Assembly (NCBI RefSeq): GCF_030052815.1
Contig: NC_079498.1
Span: forward strand, 77,982,992-78,046,991
Length of the DNA: 64,000 bases
Direction of reading: 5' to 3'
From: Hevea brasiliensis
Taxonomy: Eukaryota > Streptophyta > Magnoliopsida > Malpighiales > Euphorbiaceae
The notes beneath the pieces were generated by a model. That model worked only from the letters and a program-made list of their open reading frames with translations. It was not told the origin of the DNA and searched no databases. Positions 1-11,535 of the stretch are shown one piece after another (the first letter of the stretch is position 1; each line of letters starts with the position of its first letter). Both the position numbers and the translations under genes were made by a program.

Positions 1-2229
1 GAAGTGTTTGAACCAAAAGCAAATTCGGATTCAATGTGGTCATGCTACTGGCAACATGACCAATGCCCCTTTGAGGGACCAAAACTGAAAATTTACAAGT
101 CCAATTGGTATGGGACCAATTGGGGATGAAAATAGACACTAAATGACACAATTTTCATTGAGGATGCTTGCCCAAAAAGTGACCAAAACCTAGTGAACAA
201 ATTGACCAAATCTAGAAAATCTCAGTCTGCCCTGTACAAACTGACCAAATGAACAGTATTTGTTCATTTGGCCATAACTTGAGCTAGGTAGGTCTAAATG
301 ACCTAAAATTTTACCAGTGGACAGATGAGATATATACCTACAACTTTCATGAAGAATAAAAATCCAAATTATGCCATGAACCAAGTCATTTGGCCAGACA
401 AAATTGGTGAACTAAAACTGCCAGAACCAAAATTTGCCCAGAAATCTGGGTTAAGTCCAATCCGGCAGCCATGGTTCAAATGGCTATAGCTTGAGCTACA
501 AAACTCCAAATGGAGTGATTCCGAAAAGAGAATAAACTTAAGATAATAGGGAACATTTTCTGTGAGAAAGTTTTGCCAAATTCTAGCAGAAAAATGACCA
601 ATGGAACAGTGCAACCTAAGACACCAAAACTGAAAATTGGTAATTTTGCCTAAAAGACTTAAGTTATGAGGAAACAACCAAAACCAACAAATTTAGTGAC
701 CAAAATGTGGTATGTTGGTGAAGTTGGAATTCCCATACCTATTAAGCCTTAGAAAGTCAACAAATTGACTTGAATAGTGTAGTGAATAGTAACCCCGAAA
801 CACAAATTTTAAAGAACGTCAAGTTTAGCAGATATAAGCTAGATAAAAGTGAATTTGAATTTATTTTTGGATTTATGCTAAGTTATGGTACTGAAACACT
901 GTGAAACTGTGTGTTTCAGCTGAAAAAGACTTGGAAGGTCTGAGAGACTGAGTCAAGGCCTAGAGGCGACTCATGTCAGGTTTGTGCACAATAAACCTTA
1001 TTTGAGCATTTTGTCATTGAAAAATTGATTTGGTATGATTTATGAAAATTTGGTGTTAATCATGAATTGTGTTGCCATCTTGTGAATGAAATTATGACTT
1101 TGGAAATTTATTGGATTTCTCATGAATTATTTGAATAAATTGTTTTGAATTGATTTTGTCTTCACACTTAGCATGACAGTATCACATTATTCCTCCTCCA
1201 TTTATGGGGTGAGATCTATTATTTTCCTCCCTCTCTGGTTTACTAGTTGAGGTTGTAGATCGGATGAGTACTCATTAGCTAGCTAGCCACCTCCCTCATT
1301 GATTTCGATTAGTGGCATTGTAGATTGCTTTGTCGTGGTGTATAACACAGCATTGATCGGAAATTTTGTGTCATGGTTTAAGTTGTGTATGAATTGGCAA
1401 CACTGTGTTTATGAAATTATTTGATAAAAAAAAATTTGCTATAATGAGTTTTGATAATTGGTGAAATATAATTGTGCAACATTTAAATTGTGTTTTGTCA
1501 ATGAATGATTTATGTATTGTATTTCAAATTTTTATTGTGCACCACTGAGTATTTTTATACTCAGCGATAGCTTATTTTGCTGTCGCAGATAAGATCAAGG
1601 AGAAAGCAACAGAGTGAGCTACTACTGATATTGAGGACTACACTGATTTTTTTGTACGGGTATTGTTTTATACCCTTGTAATTGTTTGATGTAAATATTG
1701 TAATGTCATATGTGTTAATGTAAAATTGAGCAGTTGTATAATAAATTATAATGATATTATTTTGGATTTTCTTTTTGTAAATGGAGACTTGTATATGTAA
1801 ATTAAATTTTGAATACAATGTGAATGAAATATTTTGAGATGATAAACTTTGATCGGATTGTGGAATTATTTTGAAGTGGATTGAATTGATTTGACTTGAG
1901 ATTACTTGAAGGTTGGGAGTTATGGAAAATTTATTGGAAGTGTTTTTCTCAGGTATTTGAAGAACTATTTTCTCAAAATACAGATGGCACTCTGCCGAAA
2001 TTTTTATAAAATTTGTGGGAAAATAAAAATGGACAAAATTTTTTACTAATATTTAAGCTTTGAATAAATGATTTTAATTCCTACCAAAATGCTCACCACT
2101 TCCAAAATGTAAGAAAATTGTTTTAAAATCCCTTGTAGGGTACTTAATGAGTTATCGGTAGGTGAAGTTCGGTAGTTCATTCGGTATTCTACGGGATCAT
2201 GTTATGCCTTACAGAGGGTAAGGTGTGAC
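1..2229 (+). mobile_element. 3' part of a Ty3/gypsy (Tekay-like) LTR, element X
   Basis: This is the downstream part of a long gypsy LTR whose start lies before the window. It ends with the family's terminal block (the ACGGGATCATGTTATGCC motif, TTACAGAGGG and a final TGTGACA at 2223-2229), which also ends the LTRs at 6684, 15246 and 27870. The rest aligns by eye with those LTRs, including the GCTAGCTAGCCACCTCCCTC block near 1279. It contains no coding region. The sequence after 2229 resumes inside a different LTR (O), so X is best read as an insertion into O. Whether X is a solo LTR or the 3' LTR of a complete element cannot be seen. Confidence 0.8.
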
Positions 2230-2979
2230 AACGGGAAACCCTAGAAAATATTTTTGGGACTTAAATAAACATCTATTGAAAAATAAATGATATTAGAAAT
2301 GTCAAAGAAAAATTAAATAATTAGTACAAAGAAAAACAAAAAATCAAGAAACTGATAAAAATCGGTGTTACCGGAAAAGCCGAAAAGCAACCTGAATAGG
2401 GGCATTGTGGTCAATTGACACCCCAAGTTGCCTTTTGACCTAAATTTTCATTAAAAATAAATGATATTAAACTTTGAAAATATCATGAAAATTAAAATGG
2501 TGGTCCATAATTTAAATAGTAAAAGAAAAGAGCTTAAATGTGGGAATTGCGAAAACTTTGATTAAATAAATATTAAACTTACCTTAGTGCTCCACTAACA
2601 CCACCGAAGTGGACTTTTAATCAGCTTTGGGTAGAAGATTCCATCTTCTTCAACCTTGAGCCAACCAGCTGAATGTACCTTGAGAGAAACCTCCATGGCC
2701 GAGTGAGAGGAAGCTCCATGCAACCCATTTTGAGCCATCCTTTCCACTAAATCCCTTCTTTAAAGTTAATGCTCACCTTGCAAGGAAGATTTTGATAGCA
2801 ATGTTAAGGAGGTTTAGTGAAGTTTTGATTAAGCTTCAAAGGTAGTAAGTGTGTATTTTCCATTGTTGTTTCATTAAACTTTGAGTGGATATTATGGTGA
2901 GTTGTTTTGAGGAAGAAGTTTTGAAGTTTGATGATTTAATGGTGGTACACCATTTCGGCAGCCATGGGAACTCAGCATA
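2230..2979 (+). repeat. Gypsy LTR O, segment 1
   Basis: This segment matches the LTRs of element A from about 250 bases inside the LTR start: GGGAAACCCTAGAAAATA here against GGGGAACCCTGGAAAACA near 3227. The missing start should lie upstream of inserted element X, outside the window. The sequence breaks off at 2979 where element A is inserted and resumes at 15247. No coding region is present. Confidence 0.75.
2975..2979. repeat. Target site duplication of element A, left copy (GCATA)
   Basis: GCATA immediately precedes the TGTAACACCC start of A's 5' LTR. It is repeated exactly at 15247-15251, right after the terminal TGACA of the 3' LTR. A 5-bp duplication is normal for gypsy integrase. Confidence 0.9.
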
Positions 2980-5900
2980 TGTAACACCCCTAAGTTCGGT
3001 AGAGCATTCTACTGCTCCGGTGACCAGTGCTGTCCGGACCTAGAACCACACTTCAATATGAGTGAGGAGACATAAAATAATGAAATACAAGAAAAGAAAA
3101 TACAAGAAAAACAAAGGAAAAATCATAGCAAAGAAATGTAACCAAGTTAAGTGAGCCGAAAACCCTAGCGATGGGTGACCGCACCGGGAAGTCACGGCGT
3201 GGACCGTTGACTAGCCCTGGACTGTGGGGAACCCTGGAAAACATTTTTAGGACTTAAATAGACCCTTACTGAAGTATAAATCTCATTAGAAAGATCAAAA
3301 AAAAAAAATAAATAATTAGTACAAAGAAAAGTGAGAAATCGAAAAACAGACAAAATACGGTGTTACCGAAAAAATCGGGAATGCAACCCGAACAGGGGCA
3401 TTATGGTCATTTGACATCCCGAATTGTCTTTTGACCTAAATGTCCATTAAAAATAAATAATATTACACTTAGAAAATAAAATGAAAAATTAGTTTAGTGG
3501 TTCCTAATACAAATATCTAAAATCATGGGTTAATGTGGAATAAATGAACAATTAGCTTATTATATGATTATTTGGAGTTAGTGGACCATTAAAGGATTAA
3601 TTAAACACATAGTGGGGCAGGTGTACTTCCATTACACCATCAGAAAATTTCATCTTCCTCATTTCATAAACCTAGCCGAATTGAAGATGAGAGGAAACCT
3701 CCATTGGCGTGTGCATGCAAGCTCATCTAATCCTTCCATTTCAACTCCAATCCCTTAAGTAGCTTCATGAAAGTTTGTCTACACATCATAAGGAAGAGTT
3801 TGATACCAAATTTGAGAAGTTTAATCAAGGTTTGGCAAGTTTCAACCAAAAGGTAAGTTAGTATTTTTGAAGATAGCTTTGTTAAGTTTTGTGTGCATGT
3901 TATGGGTATTGGATTTGTGAAGAAAATTTTTGAGTTTGAAGAGTTATTGTTGTGTTCATTTTGGACAGCCATGGAGTCATGTAATTGATGAAATAATTGT
4001 GCATATATTTGATGAGAAATGGTGTTGATCATGATGATTTAATAACCTAGTGAATTACTTCATATTTATATGGTGATTTTTGGCACTTGGATGGGAATTG
4101 ATGAATTGTAGGACAATTTGGTGTTGAAGAAGATTTTCGGCAGCTTGGGGACACTTGAATAAATGTATGTATTCATGGAAGTGTTGGCAGAATATTGACA
4201 TAGAAGGATTGATGGATATGTATATGAACTTGTTGTGTAAAGAGTATGTAAAAACTAGTAATGTTATGTGTATGTGTAATTGTGTTTGGACTTTGGGAAT
4301 TAGAGTTATATTTGGTGTATTGAAGATAATTGTAATCTGCCCAAAGTGATGATAATGTAAAGTGGGATGTGGTTTTGGTAATGTACCAAAACAGATTTGG
4401 TAGGGAAGTAAACATATTGCAAGGTAAATGTGTGTAATTGATGTGTGTTAAGCAAAGTAACCAAGGGCAGTGTACATTTTAGCCAATAAGTTTAAATGTG
4501 TAACCTCAATTGGTATGAGACTAATTGGAGGTGAAGCTAGGCACAAAATGTGCCAACTTTCATTGAGAAAACATGCCAAAATTTTGCTTGCAAGGTGACC
4601 TAAGAAAATGACCAATTCGGATTAGGTGCAATTAGGACCTGAAAAATGACCAATTGGGCAGCAGTGAGTGTTTAGGCCATAACTCACTCAAAACAGGTCC
4701 AATTGAGCTGACATTTTAACCATGAATAGTTAAGACCCATACCTACAAGTCTTATGAAGAAACCAAAACCCAGAAATGACCAGAAGCAAGTCAAAAAGCT
4801 TGCACAAGTTCGGGTCCAAAAACTGGCCGAACCAAAGTTGACCAACTTGACCTAAAAATGACCTAAATTGATACCATTTGACCAGCAATAGTATAATGAC
4901 CATAATTTGGTCTACTTAACTTGGAATGACCTAAAATTTTGCACTGCGGTCCATAAGACATAGATCTACAAGTTTGTAGTTTTGACCGAAACCCGAAAAC
5001 CGAGGGAACTAGGCCGTCCGGCTAGGTGAAACTAGTATCCCGAAATCCAGCAATTTGCAGTAAAATGCAAGAAAACGCAATATACATAGAATTGAATTTG
5101 GTAACACGTACCAAACCTAAAACCCTATCGAATGTGACATATTAATGACACTAAAACCTAATTTACCTAAAACGCATCGAGGGCCGGTATATTAGGTGAT
5201 TAAGCAAATAAAGGTATTCAGTGAATTGTTTATCGAACATTATCGTTAGAGACAAATTAATTTAGCACTGAAACACTTCAAATTGTGTTTCTCAGTTAAC
5301 AAGGACTCAGCAAAAGGGAAAGAAACACTGAGTCAAGACCAGGAGACAAATATCAGAGGTTTGTGCACAACAACTATTTCTTTTGAATTATTTTCAATTG
5401 AAATAAATATTGACTATTTGTATATTATTGTTTTAAATTGTGGAAATGTATTTGAATGAATATTTATTGCTTGAAAAGCATTGTAAATGATTTGAAACTG
5501 TGAGAAATTGTTTGAATGACATTGATGGACACTTATGGATTTAAAAGCATTGGAAATGGTTTGAAACCACAGCTATCATGTATATTGATTGTATTCCTCA
5601 TTAGCTTGTCTAGTGGGACGAATTGAATTCCCTCTCTGGCTGAAGTGTTGAGGTGTGTGCCTGTTGAGGACGAATTGGATGAGTACTCATATTTTTGCTA
5701 GCTAGCCATGTTATTCCTCATTAGTCATCGACTTTTGGGACGAATTGAATACCTCATTAGCCATCGGCTTTTGGGACGAATTGAATTATGGATCATGATT
5801 AAGTCGTGTTATTTATGGATGTGTATTGTGAGATTGTGAAATGGATTTAAACTCTCATTGACATATACTGTCTTCTGAATTCAAACATGACCTGACTTAT

Positions 5901-6684
5901 GAAAATCTATTGTGATATTGAGAAATGGAGTTTAAATTCTTATTGACCTTTATTGTCTTAACTTTGACTATGGTTTTAAGTATCCACTATTTACATGATT
6001 TATGAATTGTGATTTAAAGTTGTATTTGGTTAATGTTGTGCACCACTGAGACATTGTCTCAGCGATAGCTTTTTATTGCTGTCGCAGGTAGAGAGACAGA
6101 CTGGGCAGCAGACTAGGCTGCATATACATCCAAATGAGGGATTACAGTATAATGAGTATACCAATATTTTGCATTTTGTACTGTAATGTATGACACTGTA
6201 TGTACATTTTGTTTTTTGTTTTGAGCAGTTGTAAATTCAAATTGTACCTTGAAGTTGTAAATTAATTATGAGATATTTTGACTTGTAAAAATTGTATTTT
6301 ATTTCCTTATCTCAGACTTTGAAAAATTTCTATGGAATTGAGTTGATAAATTGTTGTGTTGAGAAATGTATTGGAGTTGAGATTTGGAAAATTATTGAAG
6401 TGTCTTTTTACAGGTTTTCTGAACAACTGTTTTATCCAAAATACAGATGGCACTCTGCCAAAATTTTTACAGAAATTCCAAATAAACCAAATGAGTTAGT
6501 TGTTTCACTTCAGTGCACCAAAGTCTTTAACACCTGTAAATAGTGCTCACCACTGTAAAAGAAGTAAGAAAAGTTTTTAAAATCCCTTGTAGTGTATTTA
6601 ATGGGTTATCAGTAGACGAAGTTGGTAATTCATTAGGTATACTACGGGATCATGTTATGCCTTACAGAGGGGTAGGGTGTGACA
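2980..6684 (+). repeat. 5' LTR of element A
   Basis: The LTR starts TGTAACACCCC and ends GGGTGTGACA (TG...CA termini), 3705 bp. It matches 11536-15246 almost throughout. Visible differences are an 11-base block missing after the GTCCGGAC motif near 3038 and a replaced patch at about 3214-3235. Short reading frames such as 3727-4032 (minus), 4155-4349 and 6292-6543 recur in the other LTR and resemble no known family, so I do not call them genes. The LTR should carry the promoter and polyadenylation signal; I could not place a convincing TATA box. Confidence 0.92.
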
Positions 6685-6692
6685 TGTTTTGG

Positions 6693-6704
6693 TGGTATCA
6701 GAGC
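6693..6704 (+). other. Primer binding site of element A (initiator-Met tRNA)
   Basis: TGGTATCAGAGC lies 8 bases after the 5' LTR. It is the standard plant retrotransposon primer site, complementary to the 3' end of initiator-Met tRNA, where minus-strand DNA synthesis starts. Confidence 0.92.
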
Positions 6705-6873
6705 TAGTTTTTAAATTCTGTTTTCACCTATTATTTGAATATTCTTTCTTCATAGTACAACTGCTCAATATCATTGTTTGATACATACAGTACATTACAT
6801 TATGAATATGCACTAACGGGAGGAAATCTCCTTGTGTTATTTGTTCGGGAGATCTAGAATCCTTGCATTGAAT

Positions 6874-8077
6874 ATGGAAGAGGGTGATCGTTCAGTCGAT
6901 CAATCTATTGAGGCTGAGGTGCAAGGGGATGCCCCAGGCCTACATAATGTTAGTGGTTCAGCAGCACCAGCCCCTGTAGTACCACAGTTTCCTGCTCAGT
7001 TCGCTCGGCAGATGGCTGCAATGTTCCAACAAATGGCTGGTAATGTGCCTACTCAAGTCCCAATACAGACACCAGTGGTACAACCACAGTCTCTTACGAG
7101 GCAGTATGATAAATTAATGAAGTATGGGGCTACAGAGTTTAAGGGGACAGTAGATCCTCTAGAAGCTGAACAATGGTTAGAGAGGATGGATAGGGTGTTC
7201 AAGAAGCTACATTGTACAGAAGAGCTTAGATTTGAATACTCAGTGTCCTTACTATAGGGGGATGCTTATGACTGGTGGAAAACCATTCCCCACAGTCTGG
7301 TAGAGCCTGCAGTGCTAACATGGAATGACTTCCTCAGGGAATTCAGGCAGAATTATGTCCCTGATGCTTATGTAGACCAGAAGCTGCAAGAGTTCCTAAG
7401 TTTGAAACAGGGGAACAGATCAGTGGCTGAGTATGAAAGAGAATTTTCCACTTTGAGCCATTATGCGAAGTTTGCTTGCTACCAGCAGGGAGAGATGCAA
7501 GAGGTTTGAAACTGGCTTGAAGCCCAGTATCAGAGTACAAGTGATCGGCTTCAAACACACTAACTTCTCTGAACTTGTTTCTCAAGCCCTAGAGTTGGAA
7601 AGAGTTGAGTTTGAGACTGCTCCAGAGAAAAAGAGATCAGAGAAGACAAAGAAAGAGGGAAAGTCAGTAGAACAGAGTTCCAGTGGTCCTACTGGAAAGA
7701 GGAAGAACTATGGGGGACATGGCAGAGGTGGCAAGAAATCTGGTAGGGGAAGATATTCAGGACAGAGACCTCCCCTATCTGGTAAGCAGAGTACCAGAGG
7801 TTCCTACCCTCCCCGCCAATGTGAGACATGTGGAAAAAATCATGGTGGGATCTGCTACAAGGCTATTGGAGCCTGTTATAACTGTGGAGGCACAGGACAC
7901 TTTGCCAAGGACTGCACCAGTAGTCGCAGAGTTGGACCACCTCCTATTACTGCAGAAGGGTCAGTTCAGAGCCCTGTCACTAGAAATTCACAACTACCCA
8001 GCAGAGGTAGAGGCAGGGGTAGAGGTAGCCCAGCAGGCAGCCAAGGCACAGTAAAACATTCAGAGCAAGATAGTACT
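6874..8077 (+). pseudogene. gag: gag of element A (capsid and nucleocapsid), broken
   Basis: Gag forms the particle that packages element RNA. The ATG at 6874 (MEEGDRS) is preferred over the upstream ATG at 6832 because the acidic Gly/Ala/Pro-rich N-terminus typical of the family begins here. The retrotransposon gag domain follows, with LEAEQWLERMDRVFKKLHC, then GDAYDWW and VAEYEREF. An in-frame TAG at 7255-7257 sits between LL and GDAYDWW. Near 7462 the frame moves by +1 and continues as RCKRFETGLKPSIRV. A basic Gly/Arg/Lys-rich stretch leads to a CX2CX4HX4C zinc knuckle (CYNCGGTGHFAKDC, 7874-7915), preceded by a CETCGKNHGG half-finger. Protease follows in the same frame. Function is lost unless both lesions are bypassed. 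Confidence 0.9.
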
Positions 8078-8536
8078 CTAGTCAGAGTCTATGCCATGAG
8101 ACAGAGGGAAGAGGCAGAGACATCTGATGTTGTGGCTGGTACCTTCTCAACTTTTAACCAAAATGTGTTTGTGTTATTTGATCCGGGTTCTACCCATTTT
8201 TATGTGAGTGCTAGCATCATTGATTGCATTGCTGTTCCATGTACAAAAATGGACTTTGAGGTGCTAGTAACGAGTCCACTAGGACAGGAAGTCAGGGTTA
8301 ATAGAATATATAGAGACTGTCCTTTGGTGATCCAAGGACACACTTTCCTGTCTGATTTCATTGAAATGCCCTTCAGAGATTATGATATCATCTTGGGCAT
8401 GGATTGGTTAGCTAGGCATCATGCCATGATTGACTGTAGGCTGAAGACAGTCACTTTTGGCCTTCCTCAGTATAGTGATGTGATAATACATGGGGAGAGG
8501 CAGTTATTGCCATCAAACCTCATTTATTTGCACTAG
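8078..8536 (+). pseudogene. Aspartic protease domain of element A
   Basis: The polyprotein-processing protease continues in frame from gag. The active site LFDPGSTH has its Asp codon at 8180-8182; the DPGST form is usual in Tekay-like elements. A second conserved motif, DYDIILGMDWLARHHAMIDC, follows about 65 residues later. The frame closes at a TAG (8534-8536) after LIYLH. The downstream sequence still encodes the expected linker in another frame, so this end is a frameshift and not the natural terminus. The domain itself looks complete. Confidence 0.85.
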
Positions 8537-9507
8537 CGGAAAAATGATCGAGAAAGGGTGTGAAGCATACTTGGCACATGTGGTAGACACCCAAGTGGGG
8601 AGTCGGCATTGAAGAACATCCCTACGATTACATGACTTTCGAGATGTGTTTCTGATGAATTGCGGGATTACCTCCGGAAGAGAAGTGCGATTTGAAATTA
8701 ATGTTATGCCCGTGTGGATCCAATCTCCATAACGCCATACGAGAATGGCACCAGCAGAGTGAAGGAGTTGAAGATACAATTGCAAGAACTACTTGAAAAG
8801 GGCTTCATCCGCCCTAGTGTGTCACCTTGGGAGCACGGTGTTGTTTGTTAAGAAGAAGGATGGTACTCTCGCTTATGCATTGACTACAGCGGTTGAATAA
8901 GGTGACAATAAAGAACGAATATCCATTGCCTCGCATTGATGATCTATTTGATCGGTTGAAGGTGCATTGTATTCTCCAAAATTGATTTGCGATCTGGTTA
9001 TTATCGGTTGAAGGTGCAAGAGCGAGTATTCAAAAGCGCTTTGAACTCGATATGGCCACTATGAGTTTCTAGTAATGCCATTCGGGTTAACAAATGCTCC
9101 AGCTGCTTTTATGGATCTAATGAACACTATCTTCAGACCATATCTCGATCAATTTGTGGTGGTGTTTATTGATGACATTTTGATATACTCGAGGAATGCA
9201 GAGGAGCATGACAGACATCTGCGGATTGTACTGCAGACTTTAAGGGAGAAACAACTATACGCCAAATTGTCGAAATGTGAATTTTGGCTGAATGAAATCT
9301 CCTTTTTGGGACATGTTGTGTCAGCTGAAGGGATTAAGGTAGATTCCAGCAAGGTAGAAGCTATCCTTAATTGGAAGCCGCCCAGGAACATCACAAAAGT
9401 TCGCAGTTTTTGGGTTTAGCTGGATATTACCGTCGTTTTGTGAAGGGGTTTTCTATGTTATCTTCTCCACTGACTAAGCTGCTTCGGAAAGATGTAAAAT
9501 TTGGTGG
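8537..9507 (+). pseudogene. Reverse transcriptase domain of element A, many small indels
   Basis: This region should copy element RNA into DNA. No single frame spans it. In different frames I can recognise the linker (MIEKGCEAYLAHVVD), the [10 protein letters not shown] motif near 8790, the KKKDGT region, [12 protein letters not shown] remnants near 8980, and from 9075 the intact run [17 protein letters not shown] followed by the catalytic FIDD box (9165-9176) and LGHVVS. The frame is lost again at 9419 (RSFWV, TAG) just before the region preceding RNase H. Indels are concentrated in 8537-9074 and 9400-9507, whereas flanking domains are clean. Confidence 0.85.
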
Positions 9508-9999
9508 GTGATAAATGTCGATGAGAGTTTTGATGAGTTGAAGAGGTGTTTAACTGAAGCTCCAGTTCTCACTTTACCTACTTCGGGTAAAGAATACACA
9601 GTTTATAGTGATGCTTCTCACAATGGGTTAGGCTGTGTACTGATGCAAGATCGGAATGTCATTGCTTATGCATCACGCCAGCTGAAACCGCATGAGAGGA
9701 ACTACCCAACACATGATCTGGAGTTAGCAGCTATTATTTTTGCTCTGAATATCTGGAGACACTATTTGTATGGGGAGAAATGCTACATTTACACAGATCA
9801 CAAGAGCTTGAAGTACTTAGGCACCCAGAAGGAATTGAATTTGAGGCAGAGGAGATGGTTAGAACTCATCAAAGATTATGATTGCTTAATAGACTATCAG
9901 CCAGAGAAAGCAAATGTGGTGGCTGACGCCTTAAGTCGCAAGACTATGGCAAGTCTCAGAGTTTCTCCTATGTCCATGGTATGTGAATTGAAAGCCTGA
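9508..9999 (+). pseudogene. RNase H domain of element A
   Basis: RNase H degrades the RNA strand after reverse transcription. A clean 163-codon frame carries the conserved acidic motifs in order: [13 protein letters not shown] (Asp codon 9610-9612), [13 protein letters not shown] and [11 protein letters not shown], then [10 protein letters not shown] at the end. The domain appears intact but is cut off from reverse transcriptase upstream by a frameshift. Between 9999 and 10091 the linker to integrase is again out of frame, with a stop at 9997-9999. Confidence 0.88.
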
Positions 10000-10091
10000 C
10001 ATGCGGTTTAGAGATTGATGATGAGGGATGACGGTAGTTGCTTGGCATGTACGGCCGGTGTTGATTGATCGGATCGTAATGGCTGCTCAGA

Positions 10092-11489
10092 GTGATGAAA
10101 AGTATCGAAGCTCTTGAAAGAAGTCGGCAGGGCAAGAAACCTGAATTCTCTGTGAGAGATGATGGTTTATTGCTACATCAGGGTAGAATGTGTGTTCCTA
10201 GCGATGTGGAATTGAGACAAATCATTATGAAGGAAGCACATGAGTCTCCATTTGCTATGCACCCTGGTGGAACTAAAATGTACAGAGGGCTGAAAGAGCA
10301 TTACTGGTGGATGGGTATGAAGAGAGACATAGCTGAATTTGTTTCCAAATGCCTAACTTGTCAGCAAGTAAAGGCAGAACATCAAGTTCCAGCTGGTTTG
10401 TTACATCCCTTGTCAGTACCAGAGTGGAAATGTGAACGAATAACTATGGATTTTGTTACAGGACTTCCAAGAACACAGAGTAGTCATGATGTAGTATGGG
10501 TTATAGTTGACAGATTGACTAAGTCTGCTCACTTTTTGCCAGTTCGAATGGACTATAGCCTGGAAAGATTGGCCAGATTGTACATATATGAGATTGTAAA
10601 ACTGCATGGAGTGCCAGTATCAATTGTGTCTGACAGAGATCCTAGGTTCACTTCTAGATTCTGGGGTAGTCTTCAGAGAGCCCTAGGAACTAGATTGAAC
10701 TTCAGCACAGCATTCCACCCACAGACAGATGGCCAGTCTTAGAGGGTTATTCAGATATTGGAGGATATGCTATGGGCTTGTGTGATTGAATTTGAAGGTA
10801 GTTGGGATACACACTTGCCTTTGATTGAGTTTGCTTATAATAACAGCTACCAATCAAGCATTGGGATGCCTCCATATGAAGCTTTGTATGGTAGAGAGTG
10901 CAGAACTCCCCTATGTTGGGATGAAGTAGGTGAAAGGAAGATGATTGGGCCAGAAATTGTTCAGCAGACAGAGGAAAAGATCAGATTGATTAGAGATAGA
11001 CTCAAGGCTGCATCAGACCGTCAGAAGTCCTATGTTGATATGAAAAGAAGAGATATTGAGTACGCAGTGGGTGATAAGGTATTCCTCAAAGTTTCTCCTT
11101 GGAAGAGGATTATGAGATTTGGCAGAAAGGGGAAATTGAGTCCTCGTTTCATTGGACCATATAAAGTTCTGGAAAGAGTGGGTCCTTTGGCATATCGGTT
11201 GGCATTACCTCCAGAGCTAGCAAGGATACACAGTGTCTTCCATGTGTCCATGTTAAGGAGGTACAGATCTGACCCATCTCATGTACTATCAGTTGAAGAG
11301 ATTGAAGTAAATCCAGACCTCTCATATGAGGAAGAACCCATAAAAATTCTGGCTTATGAGGTGAAACAGCTGAGGAACAAACAGATACACCTGGTTAAAG
11401 TGCTGTGGAACCATCATTCAGGCCAGGAAGCTACTTGGGAACGTGAAGAGGATATGAGGAGACAGCACCCACAGCTATTCAGAGACTAA
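10092..11489 (+). pseudogene. Integrase with chromodomain-like tail, element A, one internal stop
   Basis: Integrase inserts the new DNA copy. The first 216 codons hold an HHCC zinc domain ([18 protein letters not shown] ... CLTCQQVK) and the catalytic core Asp residues in ITMDFVTGL and [13 protein letters not shown] at 10740-10742 follows FHPQTDGQS, where the family has the catalytic Glu of the DD35E triad. The same frame continues as RVIQILEDML and WDEVGERK, then the GPYKVLERVGPLAYRL module. The C-terminus (VKQLRNKQIHLVKVLW ... ATWEREEDM) is the chromodomain-like tail of Tekay-type chromoviruses, thought to bias insertion to heterochromatin. The natural end is the TAA at 11487-11489. Confidence 0.9.
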
Positions 11490-11522
11490 TGCCAGGTAAA
11501 ATTTCGAGACGAAATTTATTTA

Positions 11523-11534
11523 AGGGGGGGAGAA
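11523..11534 (+). other. Polypurine tract of element A
   Basis: A run of seven G flanked by purines lies one base before the 3' LTR and primes plus-strand DNA synthesis. It follows the end of pol by about 30 bases. Confidence 0.88.
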
Positions 11535-11535
11535 T

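Noticed and set aside
3727..4349. Small reading frames of 64-101 codons in the 5' LTR of A
   Set aside because: They recur in the 3' LTR only because the LTRs are duplicates (12286-12908), show no domain, and have no independent support as genes.
6693..6704. tRNA gene fragments at the TGGTATCAGAGC sites
   Set aside because: Only 12-13 bases complementary to a tRNA 3' end occur, at fixed distance from LTR ends, as expected for primer sites; no cloverleaf is present.
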